A stretch of 14,707 nucleotides of DNA. Origin: Desulfobacteraceae bacterium. GTDB lineage: Bacteria; Desulfobacterota; Desulfobacteria; Desulfobacterales; Desulfobacteraceae. The notes under the pieces are model-generated. The model was not told the DNA's origin. It searched no databases and saw only the letters and a list, made by a program, of their open reading frames with translations. The stretch covers positions 1 through 14,707 of the forward strand of contig WFQS01000091.1 in NCBI GenBank assembly GCA_015486915.1, read 5' to 3'. Every line of letters begins with the position of its first letter. Position 1 is the stretch's first letter. The translations under genes and the position numbers were made by a program. Positions 7,120 to 13,431 of the stretch are shown in pieces.

Positions 7120-7746
7120 ATGCCTGCTACCACAAAAACTAATTTTCAACTTGTTATAAATGGTATTCTAAAAGAGAATCCCATTTTCAGACTGGCTTTA
7201 TCCATGTGTCCGGCAGTTGGAATAAGTACAACAATGATGAACGGACTTATGCTTGGAATTGCAGTCCTTTTTGTCCAGGTCTTTTCAAGCTGCACCATAT
7301 CCATTGTAAAAGACTATATTCATCCAAGGATACGAATCCCGACCTATACCCTTGTCATTGCAACATGGGTAACGGTTATAGATTTAACTCTTGCGGCCCT
7401 TGCACCGGTTGCATACAAGCAGATGGGTATTTTTATAAAACTCATTGTGGCCTTTGCCATCATCACCATGCGCCTTGAAGTTTTTGCATGCAAAAACACG
7501 TTGTGGCCATCTTTCTGGGATGGTGTTGGCATGGGTGGCGGCTTTTTATTTGGTATGCTTACACTCGGATTTGTGCGTGAACTTCTCGGTGCAGGTCAAC
7601 TGTTTGGCTACGATGTATTAGGCTTCAGACCTCTGCTCTTTTTTGCACTGCCCGTTGCCGGTTTTTTCTGTGTCGGCTTTCTAATGGCTGCCTTTAACTA
7701 TATTGAAATTGTTTATAACAAAAGAAAAAAGGCTGTAAATCGATGA
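7120..7746 (+). CDS. rnfE: Rnf complex membrane subunit RnfE (variant lacking a conserved Cys)
   Basis: RnfE and RnfA are homologous membrane proteins inserted in opposite orientations; together they hold an intramembrane [2Fe-2S] cluster. The first half is typical: NGILKENPIFRLALSMCP with Cys30, then RIPTYTLVIA and GIFIKLIV. The conserved block that follows normally reads T-N-C-(I/L)-x-x-G-R-A-E-A-F-A. Here it is AFAIITMRLEVFACKN (residues 111-126), so the Asn-Cys pair is Phe112-Ala113. A new cysteine appears nearby at 124. The C-terminal half (DGVGMGGGFLFGMLTLGFVRELLGAGQLFG) is normal and the 208-residue length fits, so decay is unlikely. AAGGAAG lies about 8 bases before the ATG. The stop overlaps the rnfA start (ATGA). 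Confidence 0.93.
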   Translation: MPATTKTNFQLVINGILKENPIFRLALSMCPAVGISTTMMNGLMLGIAVLFVQVFSSCTISIVKDYIHPRIRIPTYTLVIATWVTVIDLTLAALAPVAYKQMGIFIKLIVAFAIITMRLEVFACKNTLWPSFWDGVGMGGGFLFGMLTLGFVRELLGAGQLFGYDVLGFRPLLFFALPVAGFFCVGFLMAAFNYIEIVYNKRKKAVNR

Positions 7747-8702
7747 AATTTATAAAATGCTATAAACTGATGGCTGTTGCCGTTGTGATCAGCCTTGTTC
7801 TGATATCAGGATGTAAAAATAAACATTCCTATGTCAGCAAGGCAAAATTTAAGGGTGATCACAATATTATAATTACCTTTGCAGGTGAAGTGGATGCTGC
7901 CTGGGCAAAGGATGTTAAAAATTATGGAATTTATGCTAAGCCTGATCCTGATATTCAGCTCACGATAAGTAAAATTATTCCCGGACCTGACAAAAAAACC
8001 GTGGATCTTTATTTTTCCGATGCGATCGATCAGAATCAGCCGCATATACTTACAATAAAGGATATCAAGGCAGACGGTAAGAATCTCGGTTCCACCGTTG
8101 TTGAGGTGAAAAAGCTGTACTTTGGCTTTTTATTCTCAATTCTCATTGGCGCCTTTTTGATTCACAACTTTGTATTTACAAAATATCTCGGTTTATGTGT
8201 GTTCTTTGGTACTTCCCAGAAACAGTCCACTGCCGTGGGTATGGGAATAACCTTTATGATAGTTATGGTGGCAAGTTCCATGATGTCGTGGGCATTTTAT
8301 CAATTCATACTGAAGCCCTTTCATCTTAATTTCCTCCAGATTGTCGTGTTCATCGGTCTTGTCTCTCTTTCGGTGCAGGCCGTTGATACGGTATTGAGGA
8401 AAGTCAATCCTGCACTTTTTAAGGCTTTCGGGGTTTACCTTGTCCTTGTAATAGCAAACTGCGTTATTCTTGCAGTCCCCCTGATCATTGCCAATAATGA
8501 GTACAATGCCGCGGAAAGTTTTATGCTTTCACTCGGTGCCGGAGCAGGTTTCCTTCTTGCACTTTTTCTCATGTCTTCGGTGCGTGAAAAACTGGAACTT
8601 GCAAATGTCCCTGTAACCTATCGGGGTCTTCCCATAGCCTTTGTTGTTGCAGGTCTTTTTGCCCTGGCATTCATGGGGTTTTCAGGTATGGTTATTTTTT
8701 AA
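7743..8702 (+). CDS. rnfA: RnfA with N-terminal lipoprotein and Ig-like domain
   Basis: The C-terminal 195 residues are a complete RnfA: FLIHNFVFTKYLGLC (Cys152), KVNPALFKAFGVYLVLVIANC (Cys240; written here only to its Cys) and RGLPIAFVVAGLFALAFMGFSG. Cys152 and Cys240 match the expected [2Fe-2S] ligands. RnfA is normally about 190-200 residues, but this frame has 319. The extension begins with a lipoprotein signal: a hydrophobic stretch 9-22 and lipobox I-S-G-Cys24. Residues about 30-120 follow with alternating hydrophobic strands (NIIITFAGEVD, NYGIYAKPD, KTVDLYFSDAI, HILTIKDIKA), a pattern like SbsA/Big_5 Ig-like domains. E. coli RnfA has its N-terminus in the periplasm, so an exported domain here is topologically consistent. 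A GTG at 8106 could start a normal-length RnfA but has no spaced Shine-Dalgarno. Confidence 0.9.
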   Translation: MKFIKCYKLMAVAVVISLVLISGCKNKHSYVSKAKFKGDHNIIITFAGEVDAAWAKDVKNYGIYAKPDPDIQLTISKIIPGPDKKTVDLYFSDAIDQNQPHILTIKDIKADGKNLGSTVVEVKKLYFGFLFSILIGAFLIHNFVFTKYLGLCVFFGTSQKQSTAVGMGITFMIVMVASSMMSWAFYQFILKPFHLNFLQIVVFIGLVSLSVQAVDTVLRKVNPALFKAFGVYLVLVIANCVILAVPLIIANNEYNAAESFMLSLGAGAGFLLALFLMSSVREKLELANVPVTYRGLPIAFVVAGLFALAFMGFSGMVIF

Positions 8703-8720
8703 AAGGAGATTAATATAAAT

Positions 8721-9632
8721 ATGGATCCAGCTCTTATTAAACTGGCTTTTGGTGGTCTTGCCGTTCTCGGTTGTATCGGACTTGTTTTTGGAATCGGTCT
8801 TGCCCTTGCAGCACAGAAATTTGCCGTTGAAGTAAATCCAAAGGTTGAAGCGGTTCAGGAAGTTCTTGCCGGTGCCCAATGAGGCGGCTGTGGCTTTGCA
8901 GGATGCGAAGCATACGCCGAAGCGGTTGTTAATGACCCCGATGTTCCGCCTAACCTTTGTTTTCCCGGTAAAGAAGAAGTCGCCAAAATGGTGGCTGATC
9001 TTACAGGCAAACAGATGTCAGCCGTAGAAAATGTTATTGCCTTTGCAAGATGTTCCAGGATAGAAGGAAAGGTAAAAAAGGGAAGTCAATATCAGGGTTT
9101 TTCAACTTGTACAGCTGCAAAACTTGCCTATGGAGGCCCCTTTGAATGCAAACATGCCTGTATGGGTTTTGGAGAATGTGCCGATGCATGTCCGTTTAAT
9201 GCCATCACCATGGTTGATAATTTCCCGCGCGTTGATAAGGATATGTGTGTAGGTTGCGGAACCTGCATCAGGACATGCCCCAATAATGTTATGGAACTGA
9301 TTCCTGTCAAGGCACGTGTTTTTGTACCGTGCAACACAAAGGACAAGGCTAAACAGGTTAAGGAGATATGCGAATCCGGCTGTATTTCATGTAAAATCTG
9401 TGTAAGATCCTGCCCTGCAAAGGCAGTTGCAATGGAAAACGATATTATAAAAATCGATCATAAAATATGTATGGAATACGGAGATGAGTGTGGTGAAATC
9501 TGTGTTGAGAAATGCCCGAGGAATATTTTCAGATCATACACACCCGATGATTTTAAAGAGGGCTTTCACCATGAACTTGAAACACTGCCCATGGAATGCG
9601 GATGCTGCGAAGATAAATGTACAACTTCTTAG
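8721..9632 (+). CDS. rnfB: RnfB, ferredoxin-interacting iron-sulfur subunit, selenocysteine-containing (in-frame UGA)
   Basis: RnfB takes electrons from reduced ferredoxin and feeds them into Rnf. It opens with one membrane helix (about residues 9-31) and KFAVEVNPKVEAVQEVLAGA. The conserved cluster motif A-N-C-G-A-C-G-x-x-G-C appears as A-Q-UGA-G-G-C-G-F-A-G-C. The UGA (8880-8882) is therefore residue 54 at the first ligand position, completed by Cys57, Cys62 and Cys80 (spacing X2, X4, X17). Further clusters are Cys143/147/153/157, Cys176/179/182/186, Cys221/224/227/231 and Cys250/257/261/265, plus a Cys-rich tail near 293-300. Read through, the protein has 303 residues, and both sides of the UGA share one frame and match RnfB continuously. 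An SECIS-like hairpin follows the UGA. AAGGAG (8703-8708) precedes the ATG by 12 bases. A nonsense mutation is the alternative. Confidence 0.93.
8880..8918 (+). promoter_or_regulatory. Selenocysteine UGA codon with bacterial SECIS-like hairpin
   Basis: Right after the UGA (8880-8882) the mRNA can fold into an extended hairpin. The upper stem has 7 bp, 8893-8899 (GCUUUGC) with 8905-8911 (GCGAAGC), including one U-G pair. The apical loop is AGGAU (8900-8904). Below come a 3-bp segment (8889-8891/8912-8914) and a 4-bp base (GGCG 8883-8886 with CGCC 8915-8918). The loop begins 17 nt after the UGA, within the usual bacterial window. The UUGCAGG at its left side and tip resembles the E. coli fdhF SECIS as I remember it. 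Confidence 0.8.
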
Positions 9633-9678
9633 TAAGATGCTTCTCTGACAAAAAACTATTGATTTCCAAAATAATTAC

Positions 9679-9713
9679 ACCCTGGGGTTATGCAATGGCA
9701 TTACCCCCGGGGT
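9679..9713 (+). terminator. Strong GC-rich hairpin after rnfB
   Basis: A stem of about 14 bp (9679-9693 with 9698-9713, two mismatches and one bulge) closes a 4-base loop 47 bases after the rnfB stop. An alternative hairpin gggg-taag-cccc (9709-9720) overlaps it. There is no clean U-tract, but an AT-rich stretch follows at 9723-9750. It most likely ends or protects the rnf transcript. Confidence 0.55.
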
Positions 9714-9878
9714 AAGCCCCCTGTAAAAAAATATGCATCATTTTTTGTAACCTCCAATATGTATCCCCACACTTCACCCCATTCGCAGAACTGGCTCTTT
9801 TACCGGATTTTCCGTCAGCTTTAATTGTATTTTCAAAAAACCGATGTTGTCCCATAGTCGAATAAGCTGTTTTTCATA

Positions 9879-10040
9879 AGGGAACCCAGAAGAAAATAAT
9901 ATACGTATATCGTGCAGTACTTTTGTTCGTTTTCAAGGCGTGATGACAGGTGCATAGTCGAACTATGTGCCTGTTATCACAACAGAGAAAACGGGCAAAA
10001 GGGCAAACAGGATGCGTAAATTATTTTTTGGAAGTTCCCT
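9879..10040. mobile_element. 162-bp fold-back (MITE-like) element
   Basis: The segment begins AGGGAAC (9879-9885) and ends GTTCCCT (10034-10040). The two halves are imperfect inverted copies along their whole length: aaaataat, acgtat/acgcat, cttttg, cgtttt and gtgatgacagg/gtgataacagg blocks line up in order. The centre is a 19-bp inverted repeat (9938-9956 with 9960-9978, two G-U-type differences) around CGA. No coding capacity is seen, and I find no target duplication at the ends. CATAGTCGAA occurs at its centre (9953-9962) and again just outside (9853-9862). An exact copy of its right-end 20 bp also occurs at the lpxD stop (14241-14260). This marks it as a dispersed repeat. Confidence 0.65.
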
Positions 10041-10043
10041 GAA

Positions 10044-10070
10044 CCCGGGGTTTTAAAGGAAAACCCCGGG
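10044..10070. terminator. Perfect 11-bp hairpin between convergent genes
   Basis: Arms 10044-10054 and 10060-10070 (cccggggtttt / aaaaccccggg) are perfectly complementary around a 5-base loop. It lies between the 3' ends of rnfB (plus) and the amino-acid binding protein gene (minus), the position of a bidirectional terminator. Neither strand has a long T-run directly after it. The rest of the 531-base gap (9633-10163) holds the hairpin at 9679, the fold-back element and no gene I can support. Confidence 0.55.
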
Positions 10071-10163
10071 AATTCAAATAAAATTATACCGTTATGCAAC
10101 AGGTTTATTTTTTATATTTGTTGCGGGGCGGCCTAACTAAATCCAGCTTTTGCCCCATGGCAG

Positions 10164-11189
10164 TTATTTAAAAGGTGGAGAATACATCAGTCCGCCTCTT
10201 GTCCACAGATCGTTCAATCCGCGTTTAATTCTTAAGGGAGTGTTTACGCCGACATTTCTCTCAAACACTTCGCCGTAATTTCCAATCTGTTTGATGATAT
10301 TATATGCCCATCTTTCACTGGAAAGTCCAAGATCCTTTCCATTTCCAGGGATAACTCCGAGGAATCTTTTAACTTTGGGGTTCTTGCTTTTCAGCATTTT
10401 ATCAACATTTTTAGATGTTATGCCAAGTTCTTCTGCATCTATCAAGGCAAGAACGGAATAATTTACAATATCTTTCCACTGGTTGTCGCCATGGCGTACA
10501 GCAGGAGCAAGTGGTTCTTTGGAGATAATTTCAGGCAGAATTATATAATCTGCAGCGTGTGGAGAAACAGCACGGGTACCTGCAAGCTGGGAAGCATCGG
10601 AGGTTAAGCAGTCACAACGTCCTGCAAAAAATGCCTTTGCAAGTTCTGCAGTATTCTCAATAACAACAGGATTCATCTTCATACCATTGGTACGGAAATA
10701 ATCGGCAACGTTCTGTTCCGTTGTTGTACCGGGGAGAACACAAACAGAAGCACCGTTAAGCTCTTTTGCACTTTTTATCCCGAGTTTCTTGCTGACAAGA
10801 AATCCCTGGCCGTCATAAAAATTGACCTGGCAGAAATCAAGTCCCATCGCAGTATCGCGGCTTAAGGTCTGGGTACAGTTTCTTGTAAGGACATCGATCT
10901 CGCCTGACTGAAGTGCAGTAAAACGGGTTTTTGCAGTCAATGGAGTAAATTTAACCTTGTTTTTATCTCCAAATACAGCAACGGCAACAGCCCTTGCAGT
11001 ATCAACATCAAGTCCTCTCCATACACCCTTTGAATCAGGCTTTCCAAAACCGAAAAGATCACCGTTTGCCCCGGCTTTTAAGTATCCTCTTGCCAGTACA
11101 TCATTAAGGGTCCCTGCCACAGCGATACCTGATACAACAAAAACAAATGCCAGCAGCGTTAAAACTGAAAGTCTTACAGCTTTTTTCAT
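10164..11189 (-). CDS. aapJ: General L-amino acid ABC transporter periplasmic binding protein (AapJ/BztA type)
   Basis: This is a secreted solute-binding protein of the polar amino acid family (SBP_bac_3) that delivers amino acids to an ABC importer. From MKKAVRL it has a Sec signal peptide with likely cleavage after AVA (residue 25), then GTLNDVLARGYLKAG. Family features are GVWRGLDVDTARAVAVAVFGD, LTRNCTQTLSRDTA, VCVLPGTTTEQN and the C-terminal NYGEVFERNVG. The 341-residue length fits AapJ/BztA, which are longer than ordinary binding proteins of about 250. I chose the ATG at 11189: the ATG 12 bases upstream (11201) itself contains the Shine-Dalgarno GGAGG that serves this start. A TATAAT lies upstream on this strand (11249 to 11244). 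No permease or ATPase gene adjoins it, so it is an orphan here. The substrate is inferred from family only. Confidence 0.92.
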   Translation of the reverse strand: MKKAVRLSVLTLLAFVFVVSGIAVAGTLNDVLARGYLKAGANGDLFGFGKPDSKGVWRGLDVDTARAVAVAVFGDKNKVKFTPLTAKTRFTALQSGEIDVLTRNCTQTLSRDTAMGLDFCQVNFYDGQGFLVSKKLGIKSAKELNGASVCVLPGTTTEQNVADYFRTNGMKMNPVVIENTAELAKAFFAGRCDCLTSDASQLAGTRAVSPHAADYIILPEIISKEPLAPAVRHGDNQWKDIVNYSVLALIDAEELGITSKNVDKMLKSKNPKVKRFLGVIPGNGKDLGLSSERWAYNIIKQIGNYGEVFERNVGVNTPLRIKRGLNDLWTRGGLMYSPPFK

Positions 11190-11299
11190 TTTATCCTCCA
11201 TAACTTAAATAATTAAAAAATGACTCCACCTTTGAACATATAAATTATATTCAAATATTGAGCCCGATACTCACAACTCTGTTTTATTGCAATTAATGA

Positions 11300-12535
11300 T
11301 TACCATGTCAAGGAATTTGAATGTTTTTTAACCATACCGAGGGCAATTTTGGCTGTTCTTGCTGCAGCCCCCCTGCTTCCAAGCATTTTTCTGACCATCA
11401 AAAGTTGTGCTCTCATCATTGAAAGAGATTCTGTGTTCAAAAGCGTAATAACTTTTTTCGCTATTTTCTCACAGGTTACATCATTTTGAAGCAGTTCAGG
11501 TACGATTTCCCTTCCTGCAATAATATTGGCAAGGCCTGCATATTTCACCCTGACAAAACTTTTGGCCAGCAGATAGCTTAGAAATGACATCTTATATATG
11601 ATCACCATTGGAATGCCGCATATTGCAGCCTCAAGAGTCACCGTACCGGATGCTGCAACAAGAAAATCGGATTTTTCAAATATTTTTACAGGATTGCCTT
11701 TTATCACTTCAAATAAATTATTTTGATTGTATCCTTTCAGAATGGAATTAAAATGGTCTTTATTTACTGAATCTGCCATGGAAACAAGGAATTTGACACT
11801 GTTTGACTGTTTTTGAATAATTTGGGCAGATTCCAGCATAATTTCAAAGAGATTATCTATTTCCGCTTCCCGCGAGCCCGGCAGAAGACCTATTGTAAAC
11901 GTTTTTTTGTATTCAGTCCCCTTTTTTTCACCGTCTTTTCCCACTATTTCTTTTTTGTAATCCTGCTTAATCATCTCTTCAGTATAATAATCAAGAAGAG
12001 GGTGGCCGACAAAGGTTGAGGGAATTCTTTCTTTTTTAAAAAGGGGCTCTTCAAATGGCAGGATCAGAGCTGCATGACTTACGTATTTTCTGATTTTTTT
12101 TATTCTTGCTCTGTTCCATGCCCAGACTTTTGGTGTGATATAATAAAGTACGGGTATGGAATTTTTCCAGGCAAATGCAGCGGCTTTTAAATTAAATCCG
12201 GGATAATCGATGACAATAACAAGGGAAGGACGGTCTTTAATTACCATAGTTCTAAAGGTATCAAAGGCCTTTTTAATAATTCTTATACGGGAGATTACTT
12301 CGGTAACGCCCATGACTGAAAGCTTATTGATATGAAAAAAAAGGTCCATGCCCCGGGCTTTCATCATATCACCGCCTATACCTGTGAACCTCACACATGG
12401 ATCTGCCTGTTTAATTTTTTCTAAAAGGGCGGCTCCATGGAGATCACCCGACGGCTCTCCTGCAATGATCATTATATGTTTTAAATTCTGCAGAGGATTT
12501 GTAGTACTGCATTGAGCCATAGCAATTTCAGACAT
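11300..12535 (-). CDS. lpxB: Lipid-A-disaccharide synthase LpxB
   Basis: LpxB is a GT-B glycosyltransferase at the inner membrane. It joins 2,3-diacylglucosamine 1-phosphate (lipid X) to UDP-2,3-diacylglucosamine to form the lipid A disaccharide. Visible motifs in order are AGEPSGDLHGA (about 25-35), FTGIGGDMM, LSVMGVTEVI, VIDYPGFN (with the conserved Asp), YYITPKVWAWN, ILPFEEPLF, FVGHPLLD and LLPGSREAEI (conserved Arg). At 411 residues it is slightly longer than the usual 380-390. The extra residues are at the N-terminus, where the family match begins near residue 19 (KHIMIIAGEPSGD). AAAGG abuts the ATG at 12535 with no spacing, and a second Met is at residue 6, so the exact start is uncertain. 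It is the last gene of the lpx group, 76 bases after lpxI. Confidence 0.95.
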   Translation of the reverse strand: MSEIAMAQCSTTNPLQNLKHIMIIAGEPSGDLHGAALLEKIKQADPCVRFTGIGGDMMKARGMDLFFHINKLSVMGVTEVISRIRIIKKAFDTFRTMVIKDRPSLVIVIDYPGFNLKAAAFAWKNSIPVLYYITPKVWAWNRARIKKIRKYVSHAALILPFEEPLFKKERIPSTFVGHPLLDYYTEEMIKQDYKKEIVGKDGEKKGTEYKKTFTIGLLPGSREAEIDNLFEIMLESAQIIQKQSNSVKFLVSMADSVNKDHFNSILKGYNQNNLFEVIKGNPVKIFEKSDFLVAASGTVTLEAAICGIPMVIIYKMSFLSYLLAKSFVRVKYAGLANIIAGREIVPELLQNDVTCEKIAKKVITLLNTESLSMMRAQLLMVRKMLGSRGAAARTAKIALGMVKKHSNSLTW

Positions 12536-12560
12536 CCTTTAAAAATCAACTGTAATATTA

Positions 12561-12606
12561 ATATGTTTTAAACATATCTGCGTTCATCTGTGTAAATCTG
12601 TGGCCG
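12561..12606. repeat. Palindrome plus three 10-bp direct repeats between lpxI and lpxB
   Basis: A perfect 8-bp palindrome (atatgttt-t-aaacatat, 12561-12577) runs into three tandem 10-base units that each begin TCTG (12577, 12587, 12597): TCTGCGTTCA, TCTGTGTAAA, TCTGTGGCCG. Together they fill most of the 76-base intergenic gap. From memory, similar TCTGYG-type 10-mer repeats are scattered through intergenic regions of many bacteria. Its function is unknown. Confidence 0.5.
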
Positions 12607-12611
12607 AATAT

Positions 12612-13427
12612 TTACAAAAAATCAGAATCATCCATTGCAAGTATTGAAATATTACAGGAATCGGCAAGGGCGATCATTTCATCCCTGTCAAAAGCAATGC
12701 TTTTACCGGCTTCCAGCACCAGCACAGAGGCTCCTGCTTTGTGCATTGTATTTATGGTCTCAATTCCCGAGGATGGTAGATCAAAGCGTAAATCCTGGTT
12801 TGGTTTTGAAAGTTTCACAACAACAGCACTGCCGTCTGCAAGTCCCGCGCCCCGCTTTATTGTTGCATCAGTTCCATCGGCAGCTTCCACTGCAAGGACA
12901 CTTCCATTGCTGATTACAACACACTGACCGATATCTAAGCTGCCGATCCCCCTTGCCATTTTCCAGCCGGTTATTATATCTTTTTTTTCAGCTTTATCAG
13001 GCTTTCTTTTCGTCCAGCAGCCCTTTTTTGAGATCAGCTCCGGGAAAAGAAAAGTGGAAGGTTTAATCGTGATTCCCTCCTTTTCAAGAAGATCTGCAAA
13101 CGCTGTCAAAACAGAATCATCATGTCCGTTTTTTCTTTTTGCAATAAATGACAGCGCTTTAAGATCAGGTCTTATATCCGCAAAAATCCTGGTCTTTTTA
13201 ATTGTTCCCATCATTACGGCTTGATTTATACCATTGGCCTTAAAAAATTTTATCAGACGTCCCACCTGACCAAGGTGAAGTCTTATGATGGCTTTTACAT
13301 GATCGGCAAGTTCCTCCGATGCCTCATTCACATAGGCAGCAGCATAAACTTCATAGCCTTTTTCACCTGCTTTTTTGGAAAAAAGTAAAGGAAACTGGCC
13401 ACCTCCTGCTATAAGTCCTATTTTCAT
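12612..13427 (-). CDS. lpxI: UDP-2,3-diacylglucosamine diphosphatase LpxI
   Basis: LpxI (DUF1009 family) hydrolyses UDP-2,3-diacylglucosamine to lipid X, replacing LpxH in many alpha- and deltaproteobacteria. The N-terminus MKIGLIAGGGQFPLLFSKKA is typical. Other family blocks are LGQVGRLIKFFKANGI, MMGTIKK, DDSVLTAFADLLEKEGI, the C-terminal half with DIGQCVVISNGSVLAVEAADGTDA, and KPNQDLRFDLPSSGIETI. At 271 residues from this start the length is normal. I chose ATG 13427 because family members begin at MKIG. An upstream GTG (13445) would add six residues and overlap lpxA. Its start lies 4 bases after the lpxA stop, so coupling is likely. Position between lpxA and lpxB agrees with the enzyme order in lipid A synthesis. 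Confidence 0.93.
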   Translation of the reverse strand: MKIGLIAGGGQFPLLFSKKAGEKGYEVYAAAYVNEASEELADHVKAIIRLHLGQVGRLIKFFKANGINQAVMMGTIKKTRIFADIRPDLKALSFIAKRKNGHDDSVLTAFADLLEKEGITIKPSTFLFPELISKKGCWTKRKPDKAEKKDIITGWKMARGIGSLDIGQCVVISNGSVLAVEAADGTDATIKRGAGLADGSAVVVKLSKPNQDLRFDLPSSGIETINTMHKAGASVLVLEAGKSIAFDRDEMIALADSCNISILAMDDSDFL

Positions 13428-13431
13428 AAAG

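Noticed and set aside
8880..8882. rnfB as a pseudogene with a premature stop, or as two separate genes (stub plus ferredoxin from 8988)
   Set aside because: Both sides share one frame, the family match is continuous across the UGA, the stop is exactly at a motif cysteine and an SECIS-like hairpin follows. No ribosome site precedes the ATG at 8988, and that product would lack the membrane anchor and the first cluster.
9780..9900. Short minus-strand open frame next to the fold-back element
   Set aside because: It is about 40 codons, has no start with a ribosome site and no recognisable family, and it runs into the repeat element.
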